This document shows, in pieces, positions 50,673 through 59,707 of a DNA stretch of 64,000 bases (position 1 is its first letter; every line of letters begins with the position of its first letter). The notes beneath the pieces are model-generated. The model did no database searches. It worked only from the letters and a program-made list of their open reading frames with translations, and was not told the origin of the DNA. The translations under genes and the position numbers were made by a program. The stretch comes from an uncultured Vampirovibrio sp. (GTDB lineage Bacteria; Cyanobacteriota; Vampirovibrionia; Gastranaerophilales; Gastranaerophilaceae). The stretch covers positions 35,082-99,081 of the forward strand of contig CAJTXT010000006.1 in the NCBI GenBank assembly GCA_910583875.1, given 5' to 3'.

Positions 50673-51872
50673 TTATATTAATTTATACAAATCAGGAAAA
50701 ATTTCTATACTTCTTTTTAATATTCCATGGATGTATGCAATTGTAATTCCGTAATTTGAAATAGGAATTCCTTGTTCTTTTGCTTGTTTATATCTATTTA
50801 TTACTTCATTGTCTTTTAACATGCACCCGCCGCAATGTATTACCATTTTATATTTCGACAAATCTGAAGGAAAACCTGTGCCAGAAGAAAATTCAAAATT
50901 CAGATTTTTATTTGTATATTTTTTCAGCCAATTAGGCAGCTTTACAGTTCCTATATCGTCACATTGCCTATGATGAGTGCAGCCTTCAGATATTAAAACA
51001 GTATCGTTATCTTTTAAATTTTGAATACATCTAATACCATTAACAGCTTCATTTAAAATACCTTTATAACGAGCAAAAAGTATTGAGAAGGAAGTCAACA
51101 TTATATTTGAAGGGGTTTCTTCATTTACTTTTTTAAATACTTGTGAATCTGTAACAACAAGCTTTGGTTTCTTAGAACTAATTTCTAACGCAGATTTTAA
51201 TTCTGATTCTTTTACTACAATAGAAATTGCATTAGCTTCAAGAATATCACGAATAACCTGCTGCTGAGGCAATATTAGTCTACCTTTTGGAGCAGCAGAA
51301 TCTATAGGTGTAACAAGAATAACTATATCATTAGGAGATAATAAATCATTTATTAAATGTTTTTCTGTATTATTTTCTAAAGCAATGCTGGCTATCATTT
51401 CTTTTAATTCATTTATATTTATATTATTTACAGCACTCACATATAGTTCATTTTTCTTTAGTTCTTTATATGATTTAATCAAGTCGCATTTATTATAAGC
51501 AATAATACATTTAATATTTTTACTATTTAAAACAGAAATAAACTCATTATCTTCTTGAGTCAATCCGATTTGCGCATCTATTATTAGGACAGCTACATCA
51601 ATTTTATTTAGAACTTGTTTTGTCTTATCAACACGAAGAGTGCCCAATTCTCCATTATCATCAAAACCAGCTGTATCAACAATTGTAACAGGTCCTAACG
51701 GCAATAATTCCATAGATTTATAAACAGGGTCAGTTGTAGTTCCTTTTATATTAGAAACAATTGCTAGAGCTTGGTTTGTAACCGCATTTATTAAACTTGA
51801 TTTTCCTGCATTTCTTTTACCAAAAAAACCAATATGCACACGTTCTGAAGAGGGTGTTGAATTAAGACTCAT
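50673..51872 (-). CDS. hydF: [FeFe]-hydrogenase H-cluster maturation GTPase HydF
   Basis: A 399-residue scaffold protein that assembles and delivers the two-iron subcluster to [FeFe] hydrogenase. The N-terminal GTPase has GKRNAGKS (18-25), GTTTDPV as switch I and DTAGFDD as G3. The C-terminal cluster-binding domain has EGCTHHRQCDD and HCGGCML, the CxH...HCxxC pattern of HydF. Full length. HydE, HydG and the hydrogenase are not in the window. Its presence indicates fermentative hydrogen metabolism. Confidence 0.93.
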   Translation of the reverse strand: MSLNSTPSSERVHIGFFGKRNAGKSSLINAVTNQALAIVSNIKGTTTDPVYKSMELLPLGPVTIVDTAGFDDNGELGTLRVDKTKQVLNKIDVAVLIIDAQIGLTQEDNEFISVLNSKNIKCIIAYNKCDLIKSYKELKKNELYVSAVNNININELKEMIASIALENNTEKHLINDLLSPNDIVILVTPIDSAAPKGRLILPQQQVIRDILEANAISIVVKESELKSALEISSKKPKLVVTDSQVFKKVNEETPSNIMLTSFSILFARYKGILNEAVNGIRCIQNLKDNDTVLISEGCTHHRQCDDIGTVKLPNWLKKYTNKNLNFEFSSGTGFPSDLSKYKMVIHCGGCMLKDNEVINRYKQAKEQGIPISNYGITIAYIHGILKRSIEIFPDLYKLI

Positions 51873-51959
51873 AAATATTCCTTTTTTCTTAATTATATAA
51901 CATAAAAAATTTACCTTTATTTTGTCTTTAGACTATAATAAACACAGTAGGTATAGGGC

Positions 51960-53603
51960 ATGTTCAATTTAAAAAAATATTTTTTAATTATAATTTCGAT
52001 TTTATTTATTTCTGCACAAAATACTTATGCGACAGATAACTATATTCCTATACGAGTTGGTATAAGTAATACAAATTTTCAAACTTATTTATTTGATGTT
52101 GTTGAATTTAATAATGCAGCTAGTCTGCAAGTTATTGACAGTACAACAGGATATAGCGCCCCAATCGAAAATAATTCTTCTATTATAAAAGTTACATCAG
52201 AAAATAATTTATATAGAATATATATAGATGAAAAATTAGTAGCAAGAAATCTTACAGGTCCTATTTTAATTTCTGCGAGAGAAAATAATTTTATTTCAAT
52301 CAACAATTTAAAAAGAAAAGGTAAACAAGCTTTGTATAGAGGTTATATAGAGCTTGCAAGAAGCAGTAAAGATACAAACAAGTTTGCAGTAGTAAATGTT
52401 TTAAGTTTAAAAGATTATTTAAAAGGTGTTGTACCTAATGAAATGCCTGTTCGTTTTGGACTTGAAGCATTAAAAGCACAAACAATTGCAGCAAGAAACT
52501 ACGCTGTAACTCCAAGAGTAAAAGCATATAAAGAATTTGATTTATGTGATTCTGTTGCATGTCAAGTATATTTTGGAGCTAATACAGAAGAAGAACTATC
52601 AAACAAAGCAATAGAGCAAACAAACGGTGTCATTGCTTTAGATAAAGAAAACGCGCCTATTCTTGCTTTGTACAGTTCTACTGCTGGCGGATACACAGAA
52701 AGCTATGAATATGCTTTTTCTGACCCTAAAACAAAAGCTTTTCCTTCTAAAGATATCCATTATCTTTCAGCTGTTCCAGATGATAAAGATTTTGAAGAAC
52801 TTGATACAGATGAAAAAGCCGAAAGATTTTATACATCAAGTCCTAAAGCATTTGATGATTTATCACCATATTACAGATGGTCAAAAACTTGGAATATAAA
52901 TGAACTTCAAGAGGTTTTATTAAAAACATTACCTGCACAATCTAAAACAGGTTTTATAACGCCTCAAATAAATTCAACTGATGAAATAGGAAAATTGGAA
53001 TCAATAAAAGTTCTAAAAAGAGGGAAATCAGGTAAAATTATTAAGTTAGAAATTAAAACAGATAAAAATACATTTATTATTGAAAAAGAACTTGTTATCA
53101 GAAGATGTTTTCCAAAGGATGGTATTTCACTTCCAAGTGCAAATTTTGTAATAACATATATAAATTCAGAACTTCCTGTTTATAAATTTTCAGGCGGTGG
53201 ATTTGGTCATGGTGTAGGATTAAGCCAATGGGGAGCAGGAAAGATGGGAAGTTTAGGCTACTCCTTTGATAAAATTCTTCAACACTATTATCAAGGTATT
53301 AAACTAGCAACTATTCCTGTTGATGTTTTATGTAATACAAAAGAAATTACAAGACAGTTTTATACTGAAATAAAAACAGCTAAGGTATTTATTGAAAATA
53401 AAGACAAACTTGAAAAGTTAAAACTTACAATAAATGACAAAGAGATAATTGTAAAATTAAAACATAATGAAAATGAAATAGATATATCAAAATACATAGA
53501 AAAAGGAAAAAATACTATATCTTATCTTCTATTGGATGAAGATAAAGACTATACAAAGAAAATAACTGCATTTGTTGAAATAAAAGGAGCTGAAAATGAG
53601 TAA
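51960..53603 (+). CDS. SpoIID/LytB-domain exported protein
   Basis: A 547-residue exported protein: signal peptide (LKKYFLIIISILFISAQNTY), then a SpoIID domain. LKGVVPNEMPVRFGLEALKA holds the catalytic-glutamate region, and TIAARNYAV, TNGVIALDKENAPILALYSS and GGFGHGVGLSQWGA are typical blocks. SpoIID-type enzymes are lytic transglycosylases acting on peptidoglycan stripped of peptides; non-sporulating bacteria carry relatives of unknown role. Residues after about 450 form an extra C-terminal region. It overlaps murJ by 8 bp, which supports a wall function. Confidence 0.88.
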   Translation: MFNLKKYFLIIISILFISAQNTYATDNYIPIRVGISNTNFQTYLFDVVEFNNAASLQVIDSTTGYSAPIENNSSIIKVTSENNLYRIYIDEKLVARNLTGPILISARENNFISINNLKRKGKQALYRGYIELARSSKDTNKFAVVNVLSLKDYLKGVVPNEMPVRFGLEALKAQTIAARNYAVTPRVKAYKEFDLCDSVACQVYFGANTEEELSNKAIEQTNGVIALDKENAPILALYSSTAGGYTESYEYAFSDPKTKAFPSKDIHYLSAVPDDKDFEELDTDEKAERFYTSSPKAFDDLSPYYRWSKTWNINELQEVLLKTLPAQSKTGFITPQINSTDEIGKLESIKVLKRGKSGKIIKLEIKTDKNTFIIEKELVIRRCFPKDGISLPSANFVITYINSELPVYKFSGGGFGHGVGLSQWGAGKMGSLGYSFDKILQHYYQGIKLATIPVDVLCNTKEITRQFYTEIKTAKVFIENKDKLEKLKLTINDKEIIVKLKHNENEIDISKYIEKGKNTISYLLLDEDKDYTKKITAFVEIKGAENE

Positions 53604-55173
53604 AGATTCTTCTTTATTAAAAGCTGCTTGGTTAATAGCATTTGTAACTATAATTTCCAAATTTGTAGGATTTTTAAGAGATATATTTATTGCAAATTAT
53701 TATGGAGCCGGTATGGTATCTGATGCTTATTTTTATGCTTATCAAATACCATCACTTGCAATTATATTAATGGGCGGAGTAGGCGGTCCTTTCCATAGTG
53801 CAACCGTTAGTGTATTTGCAAAACTGGTAAATCCTAATGATAAAATGCCTTCTGAAAAAGTAAATAAATTATTTAATACTTTTTTAACTTCGACTTTTAT
53901 CGTATTTGCTATTTTATCTATATTAGTATTTATATTTGCAGAACCAATAATGAATTTAATAATTCACTCTAGTAATACAGAACTTGTAAGCCTTGCAAGC
54001 AGTCATTTAAGGATTATGACACCTGTAATATTAATAGGCGGCATTATAGGTATTTACTACGGATTATTAATAACCTATAGATGTTTTATTCTGCCAAATA
54101 TCTCACCTGTATTAATGAGCTTAAGTATAATAACGATAATTGCGCTATCAAGAGGCGATAAAATGGGAACATCTCTTGCTATTGCAACTACAATCGGGGC
54201 GTTTCTTCAATTTATTGTTCAAGCTCCTGCTGTAAAAAGACTGGGATTTAAAATAAAACCAAATCTAAACATTAAAAACAATCCGGAATTAAAAAATCTT
54301 ATAGAACTTGTTTTCCCAGCAGCTTTAAGTTCTACAATAGGACAAATTTATGTATACGTAGATATGTTTTTTGCTTCTCAATTACGTGAAGGTGCCTGGA
54401 CTGCTGTTGGATATGCAAATAGAGTTTTCCAATTCCCTGTTGGAATTTTAGCTACAGCCTTTTTAGTTCCGTTATTTCCTATTTTTTCGAGATTAGTAGG
54501 CGAAAAAAATTATAATGATATAAAATATTACTTCCATAAAGGAATAGGACTGCTTAATTTTGTAGCTATTCCTATAATGTTTGGAATTATTCTGCTTGCT
54601 TATGATATGGTGCAAATAGTATTTCAAAGAGGTGCATTTGATTCAGAAGCTACTTATATGGTATCTCAAGCTTTGATTTTCTTATCATTTGCAATAATAC
54701 CTTATGTATTTAGAGATTCAGTTACAAGAATTTTCTATGCGTTTAATGATTCTAAAACACCATTTATGGTTGCTTTTTCATCAATCATTTTAAAATTTAT
54801 TTTAAATGCATTATTCATAAACAAACTTGGAATTGCAGCAATAACACTTTCTACCTCACTTGTAACTTTGTTTAATGCAACATTACTTGGCTGCATATTA
54901 TTAAAACGAATAAATCTTGATTATAAAAAATATTTTATAAATCTTATAAAAATGGTTGCAGCTGCATTTTTATCTTTTGCAATAAATTTTGTTATACATA
55001 AATGCTGGATAATTCCTTCAGATAATTGGATTCTGCTTTTAGTAAAAACTTTATGTATATTTATTTCTTGCATGGGTATATACACAATAATTGCAGCAAT
55101 ATTTAGAATTGAATATGTAGGTGAATTACTTGAAAGAATTAGAAACTATATTAAGCAAAAATTCGTTCATTAA
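53596..55173 (+). CDS. murJ: Lipid II flippase MurJ
   Basis: A 525-residue, 14-span MOP-superfamily protein moving lipid II across the inner membrane for peptidoglycan assembly. SKFVGFLRDIFIANYYGAGM (22-41) with DAYFYAYQIPSL is the MurJ N-terminal signature. Full length. Its start overlaps the SpoIID gene and its end overlaps the tsaC-like frame, so three genes are read as one operon. Confidence 0.95.
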   Translation: MSKDSSLLKAAWLIAFVTIISKFVGFLRDIFIANYYGAGMVSDAYFYAYQIPSLAIILMGGVGGPFHSATVSVFAKLVNPNDKMPSEKVNKLFNTFLTSTFIVFAILSILVFIFAEPIMNLIIHSSNTELVSLASSHLRIMTPVILIGGIIGIYYGLLITYRCFILPNISPVLMSLSIITIIALSRGDKMGTSLAIATTIGAFLQFIVQAPAVKRLGFKIKPNLNIKNNPELKNLIELVFPAALSSTIGQIYVYVDMFFASQLREGAWTAVGYANRVFQFPVGILATAFLVPLFPIFSRLVGEKNYNDIKYYFHKGIGLLNFVAIPIMFGIILLAYDMVQIVFQRGAFDSEATYMVSQALIFLSFAIIPYVFRDSVTRIFYAFNDSKTPFMVAFSSIILKFILNALFINKLGIAAITLSTSLVTLFNATLLGCILLKRINLDYKKYFINLIKMVAAAFLSFAINFVIHKCWIIPSDNWILLLVKTLCIFISCMGIYTIIAAIFRIEYVGELLERIRNYIKQKFVH

Positions 55174-55735
55174 AGAATTGAATGAAACACTAAAGAATGG
55201 CGGAGTTATAGCTTTTGTAACCGATACGGTATGGGGCTTAGGCTGCCTGCCAAATTCTAAAAAGGGTGTTGATAAAATATACGAAATAAAAGGAAGAGAC
55301 CGCTCTAAACCCTTAATATTAATGTCTGACAAAAAAGTAAATTTAATACCTTATGTAAAGAATGTACCAGAAAATGCAAATAAACTAATGAAGGAATATT
55401 TTCCCGGTGCATTAACAGTTATATTAGAAAAATCAGAAAAGACTCCATTATACATAACATCAAACAAAAATACAGTTGGGATAAGAGTTCCTAATAATGA
55501 ATTTTTTAAGCAGCTATGTTCTGTAATAGATGGACATGTACTAGCAACAACAAGTGCAAATTTATCAAATCATCCTTCATCAAAAACCTATAATGAAGCA
55601 AAACAATCAATAGGGGAATATGTTGATATTATATTTGAAGATTACGGATACACATGCAAAGGTATTGAATCTACAGTTGTATTAGCTACTGAAGAAAATA
55701 TAAAAATTTTACGTCAGGGAAGTATTTACATTTAA
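55121..55735 (+). CDS. tsaC: Sua5/YciO/YrdC family threonylcarbamoyl-AMP synthase-like protein
   Basis: A protein of up to 204 residues that makes threonylcarbamoyl-AMP for the t6A modification of ANN-reading tRNAs. GGVIAFVTDTVWGLGCLP, then EIKGRDRSKPLILM and TSANLSN match the KxR...SxN substrate site. The start is uncertain: a GTG at 55121 lies 53 bp inside murJ, and a TTG at 55178 just after the murJ stop is the other in-frame choice. The second would give about 185 residues, closer to the YrdC minimum. Confidence 0.88.
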   Translation: MNYLKELETILSKNSFIKELNETLKNGGVIAFVTDTVWGLGCLPNSKKGVDKIYEIKGRDRSKPLILMSDKKVNLIPYVKNVPENANKLMKEYFPGALTVILEKSEKTPLYITSNKNTVGIRVPNNEFFKQLCSVIDGHVLATTSANLSNHPSSKTYNEAKQSIGEYVDIIFEDYGYTCKGIESTVVLATEENIKILRQGSIYI

Positions 55736-55832
55736 CTTATTAACAAATCTTAATACTTTTATTATTTTTCTAAAGTTTAAAAAATAATTGCCGATACATT
55801 CACATGTATAGAGTAAAACAGGAGTGTATTAA

Positions 55833-57323
55833 ATGGATTTGAACTTAAATAAATTAGCTGAATTATTTAAAAATCAAAATTTAGCTGATTTTAAAACCGA
55901 ATCTGGAAATTCAAAAAGCGTTGACGATACTATATTATTTAACGCAGAAGATGGAGATTACAAACTAGATGAATCATTGTTAACAAGAGATGGTTTTATA
56001 AGTGCATTAAAAGATAGCGGAACAAAAGCTTTAACCGAAGAGCAATTAGGTTTAATTTATGATGCTGTTGCTGAGTCAGACGGCGAAGATGGTATGAGTG
56101 AAGAAGAACTTAAACTTCTTGCAAGCTTAGGAAATGAAACAGATAAATTTGACTCTGAAGGTAACACAATAAATGAATTTGATATTAAAGCCTTCTTAGA
56201 AACAGTAGATGATGCAATAAATGAACCTGAAACTCATTGCTGCGATGATGATTGCTGTGATGCAGATTGTGAATGTCAAGATACTCCAAGAGAAGTTATT
56301 ACATCAGTAATGAAAGATGATGAAAGAATTAAAACCGACGATGACGGTAATAAATATGTTAATGTTGAAGACTGGAGCAATAACAAAGATGATAACAACT
56401 GTTTATCAAGAATTATTGCAAACAGTTATGACTTAGATGCTATGGGGATAAAACCTGGTAGTGACGAATATAATGCATTAGAAAAAGCAATCATGGATGC
56501 AAATCCAGATATATATGGCGATGAAGCTGGCGGCTGGAGAAAAGAAGTAGGCGGCACAGGCAGACATAATGCTGTTTTATACACAGGTGATAAGATTGTA
56601 CTTCCTGATTTTGAATATGAAAAAGAATGTCCTTGCCATGAACCGGAAGAACCAGCTGTTCCACAAAAACCAGCTCAACCAACACAACCTTCTAAACCGG
56701 AAACTCCAACGACATCAACTCCTACACCTGAAACACCAACAGTAACAAATACTGAAACTGTAACAAGTACTGAAGTTATTACTACTACTGTAACTACAAC
56801 TGAAACAGTTACTAATACCGATACAGTAACCAATACTGATACTGTAACTAATACACAAACAGTTACAAACACCGACACAGTAACGAATACAGACACAGTA
56901 ACTAATACAGATACAGTAACCAATACAGAAACTGTTACAAACACAGATACAGTTACAAATACTGAAACAGTTACTAATACGGAGACTGTAACAAATACTG
57001 AAACTGTTACAAACACAGATACAGTTACAAATACTGAAACAGTTACAAACACAGAAACTGTTACTAATACAGAGACTGTAACAAATACTGAAACTGTTAC
57101 TAATACAGCAACAAATCCAGATGTAAATCCGGATCCCGGTGATGATATTGAAATAATAGATCCAAGTACAACTCCTTCTACGCCGCCGGTAGATACTACT
57201 CCTGAAGAGCCGCCGGTAGATACTACACCGGATGAGCCTGTAGATACTACGCCATCAACACCTGATTGTACAGATCCTTCAGATGGTGATACTTGGATAG
57301 ATGAACAAGATCCAACATTATAG
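55833..57323 (+). CDS. Large acidic Thr-rich repeat protein with Cys cluster and LysM-like segment
   Basis: A 496-residue protein of mosaic structure. Acidic, EF-hand-like loops occur around 77-120 (ESDGEDGMSEEEL; DKFDSEGNTINEFD). A cysteine cluster follows at 136-148 (CCDDDCCDADCEC). A LysM-like stretch (NNCLSRIIANSYDL, ending GDKIVLPDFE) comes next. A Pro-rich linker, 18 copies of TVTNT with D/E/Q between them, and PVDTTPEEP-type repeats complete it. No signal peptide is seen. AGGAG-like GGAGTG precedes the ATG. The Thr-rich part suggests a stalk, perhaps glycosylated. Function unknown. Confidence 0.7.
   Translation: MDLNLNKLAELFKNQNLADFKTESGNSKSVDDTILFNAEDGDYKLDESLLTRDGFISALKDSGTKALTEEQLGLIYDAVAESDGEDGMSEEELKLLASLGNETDKFDSEGNTINEFDIKAFLETVDDAINEPETHCCDDDCCDADCECQDTPREVITSVMKDDERIKTDDDGNKYVNVEDWSNNKDDNNCLSRIIANSYDLDAMGIKPGSDEYNALEKAIMDANPDIYGDEAGGWRKEVGGTGRHNAVLYTGDKIVLPDFEYEKECPCHEPEEPAVPQKPAQPTQPSKPETPTTSTPTPETPTVTNTETVTSTEVITTTVTTTETVTNTDTVTNTDTVTNTQTVTNTDTVTNTDTVTNTDTVTNTETVTNTDTVTNTETVTNTETVTNTETVTNTDTVTNTETVTNTETVTNTETVTNTETVTNTATNPDVNPDPGDDIEIIDPSTTPSTPPVDTTPEEPPVDTTPDEPVDTTPSTPDCTDPSDGDTWIDEQDPTL
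56739..57111 (+). repeat. 18-copy hexapeptide (TVTNTx) coding repeat
   Basis: In-frame 18-bp units encoding TVTNTD, TVTNTE or TVTNTQ, with one irregular stretch near the start (TSTEVITTTVTTTET). Codons for Thr, Val and Asn vary between units (ACA/ACT/ACC, GTA/GTT, AAT/AAC), so units are not exact DNA copies. Unit number may differ between strains by recombination. Confidence 0.9.
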
Positions 57324-57329
57324 AATTAA

Positions 57330-57359
57330 AAAGAGACCTTAATAAGGTCTCTTTTTTTT
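57330..57359 (+). terminator. Rho-independent terminator of the repeat-protein gene
   Basis: AGAGACCTT (57332-57340) and its complement (57344-57352) form a stem with a 3-base loop followed by a long T-run. It begins 7 bp after the stop codon. Confidence 0.9.
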
Positions 57360-57406
57360 GGGCAAAAAAATTTTTTTCATGTTTTAAACCAGAAAAAGGA
57401 GTAAAC

Positions 57407-57985
57407 ATGCAAATTAATTTTAATACATATAGTTCAATTCCAATGAGAGGAACAACAACTAAAGCCACAAGTCCTATAGACAAATTATTAGAACCTTTCA
57501 CACAATCAAAAGATGCAAAAGTTCCGGCAAAAACTTTAATGAAGGGTATTAATCCAAATAATAATAATGTTTTTGATAGTTTTACAAAAATCGATGATGT
57601 AACAAGAAGTATAAACTTCGTAAAATCACAAGAAGACTGGGATGCTTGTTTACTAGAAGAATTTGAAGAATTTAAAGTAGCACGAAGAGAATATGAAGCA
57701 GATAAAACACAACAAAACTTTGACCATATGGAAGAAGAAATGGGTGATATTTTCTATACAGCAGCAAGCATAGCAAAAGACGCAGGAATAGACCCTAAAG
57801 AAGCATTTAAAGCTACAAACAGAAAATTCTTTAATCGTATCAATTTAATGGAAAGATTATGTTCTTCTCCGTCTACACCTACACCTGATACATTAAAAGA
57901 TTGCAAGGACTATGAAAGACGCGCATTATGGAATGCTGCAAAAAGAAAGCTTTATGATGCACAAACACTTCAATATCAAGCTTAA
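57407..57985 (+). CDS. MazG-like nucleotide pyrophosphohydrolase domain protein
   Basis: A 192-residue protein. The central part has the all-alpha NTP-PPase pattern EEFEEF (about 83-88) and EEEMGDIFYTAASIAKDAG, the ExxE...ExxD metal site of MazG, which hydrolyses noncanonical or excess NTPs. The N-terminal 65 residues (QINFNTYSSIPMRGTTTKAT) are polar and not part of the MazG fold. AAAAGGAG precedes the ATG. The stop overlaps the convergent TPR-glycosyltransferase gene by 4 bp. Confidence 0.78.
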   Translation: MQINFNTYSSIPMRGTTTKATSPIDKLLEPFTQSKDAKVPAKTLMKGINPNNNNVFDSFTKIDDVTRSINFVKSQEDWDACLLEEFEEFKVARREYEADKTQQNFDHMEEEMGDIFYTAASIAKDAGIDPKEAFKATNRKFFNRINLMERLCSSPSTPTPDTLKDCKDYERRALWNAAKRKLYDAQTLQYQA

Positions 57986-59643
57986 TTTTTATTTTCCATA
58001 GCTTGTTTTATTAAATCAAGAGCTTTTTGAATAGAAAGAGTCCAATCATTATATTCATTATTAACGATAGGTTTAACAGAATCAAACCAACCGCATGTTT
58101 CTCCTGTTAAATCATACCATCTGAATTCATAATGATAATTAAAGACACCTATTGTCTTTTTACCTATTGCACCAGCTAGATTTAATATACAATTATCACT
58201 ACTCAATACTATATCTGTATTTGCAATAGCTGCTGCAGTATCTGCAAAATTATTAAAATCTTTTGCTATATTTATAACTTTATTCTTTTTAAATTCTTTT
58301 AATTTATTATCATCAACATCTTTGGTTAAACAGTACAACTGAACATTTTCAAGTTCTTCTAAAGCAAGTAAATTTTTAAAAGGAATATCTCTTTTATTAT
58401 TTGCAGCAACACCTTCAAAAGCTATACCTATTTTAAATTTATTATTATTAAAATATTTGTTTTTAAATTGACTAACAAGTTCACTTGATGGTTTTATATA
58501 ACCGCCGCCTACGGAAATATTATGTTTATCTAAATTCAAAGCTACAGGTAAAGACATACATGGAATATGATAATCAAACTTTAATTTATTTACATCAGGT
58601 TCAATGTTATGACATACAACTTCTACCCCAAAGTCATTATTTTTTACAAGTTCATAAGCATTATTTTGAATATAGTATATTACATGTTTTGCCATTTTAA
58701 CAAGCCTTGGCATATAACCAAACATTAGGAAGTTATCCCCATAACCTTGTTCATAGTGAACCAGTAATGTTGATTTAGATAAATCTTCTTTTCCTGTCCA
58801 TTCAGGTTTATTTATTTTAGGATAAATAGTAGGTTCATTCTTCTCAAAACGAGAACCGTAATATTTTGCCCACTCTAAGATATCACCATTTCTCATACAT
58901 GATGCACAATATGTAAACTCATCATCTTTTGAAGCATATCCATGTTTTAAATATTCAGCCCAGCATTTTTTTTCTATTTCATAATTTTTAGCTTTCATTG
59001 CTGCTACAATTGTATTTTTCAAGTATGCTTTGCTGGTTTCATTCCCTTGTAACGCCAATTCAAAATTCTTTAATGCATTTTTTGCATCATCAGGATGCTC
59101 TGTTTTTTTTACATAAGAGTTAAAATAATGGCAGCCTAAAATATTATAGTCTGCAGCTGTTAACTGTTTTTTATTTTCAGCACTTATATATTTATTATAA
59201 TATTCTACTGCTTTATAATATTCTTGATTTTTTTCAAATGCGTTACTAAGAATTTTATAACTTTCCCCATTAGTCAGCCTTCTTGCTAAAAGTTTTGAAA
59301 GTTCAAGTTGTAAATCAAACTGAGATAATTTTTCAAGGCAAATAATATATTTTTTTATATTTTCTGTATTTGAGGGATTCGCTTCAAATATATATTTATA
59401 ACAAATAAGAGCATTAGAATAATTTTTTGCTTCGTAGTATACTGCAGCTTTTTGAGTTAATTTTTCAATAAGTAAATTCTGTGAATATAGAATTTCTTTT
59501 TCAGCTTCTTCTTTTTCATCAGAACTTAAAAGTTTTTGCTTATATTCTTCAAATGAAAATAATGCTTCTTGAAGTTTATCTTGTTCTAAGTATGCTATCC
59601 AAATTGCACGTTCTAATATTAATTGTAAAAAATTATCTTTCAT
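57982..59643 (-). CDS. TPR protein with C-terminal glycosyltransferase-like domain
   Basis: A 553-residue two-part protein. About residues 10-260 are tetratricopeptide-like helical hairpins (ALICYKYIFEANPSNTENIK; KAVEYYNKYISAENKKQL). From about 285 the chain resembles GT9/GT41-type glycosyltransferases: LVHYEQGYGDNFLMFGYMPR, KIGIAFEGVAANNKRDIPF, and DIVLSSDNCILNLAGAIGKK as the nucleotide-sugar-binding end. TPR plus GT41-like domains suggest protein glycosylation; the target is unknown. The Thr-rich repeat protein gene nearby is an attractive but unproven candidate. Confidence 0.72.
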   Translation of the reverse strand: MKDNFLQLILERAIWIAYLEQDKLQEALFSFEEYKQKLLSSDEKEEAEKEILYSQNLLIEKLTQKAAVYYEAKNYSNALICYKYIFEANPSNTENIKKYIICLEKLSQFDLQLELSKLLARRLTNGESYKILSNAFEKNQEYYKAVEYYNKYISAENKKQLTAADYNILGCHYFNSYVKKTEHPDDAKNALKNFELALQGNETSKAYLKNTIVAAMKAKNYEIEKKCWAEYLKHGYASKDDEFTYCASCMRNGDILEWAKYYGSRFEKNEPTIYPKINKPEWTGKEDLSKSTLLVHYEQGYGDNFLMFGYMPRLVKMAKHVIYYIQNNAYELVKNNDFGVEVVCHNIEPDVNKLKFDYHIPCMSLPVALNLDKHNISVGGGYIKPSSELVSQFKNKYFNNNKFKIGIAFEGVAANNKRDIPFKNLLALEELENVQLYCLTKDVDDNKLKEFKKNKVINIAKDFNNFADTAAAIANTDIVLSSDNCILNLAGAIGKKTIGVFNYHYEFRWYDLTGETCGWFDSVKPIVNNEYNDWTLSIQKALDLIKQAMENKN

Positions 59644-59707
59644 AAAATCCTCTTTTTATAATAATAAATCAGATTTTAATATTTTTTTTCATACAAATAA
59701 CTGAATA

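Noticed and set aside
56675..57052. Minus-strand open frame rich in VFVTVSV repeats
   Set aside because: It is the antisense shadow of the TVTNT coding repeat; no start context, and the plus-strand gene has a ribosome-binding site, varied codons and a terminator.
56739..57111. Regular 18-bp repeats as a CRISPR array or tandem satellite
   Set aside because: Units are in frame, have no spacers, vary at synonymous sites and lie within a translated gene.
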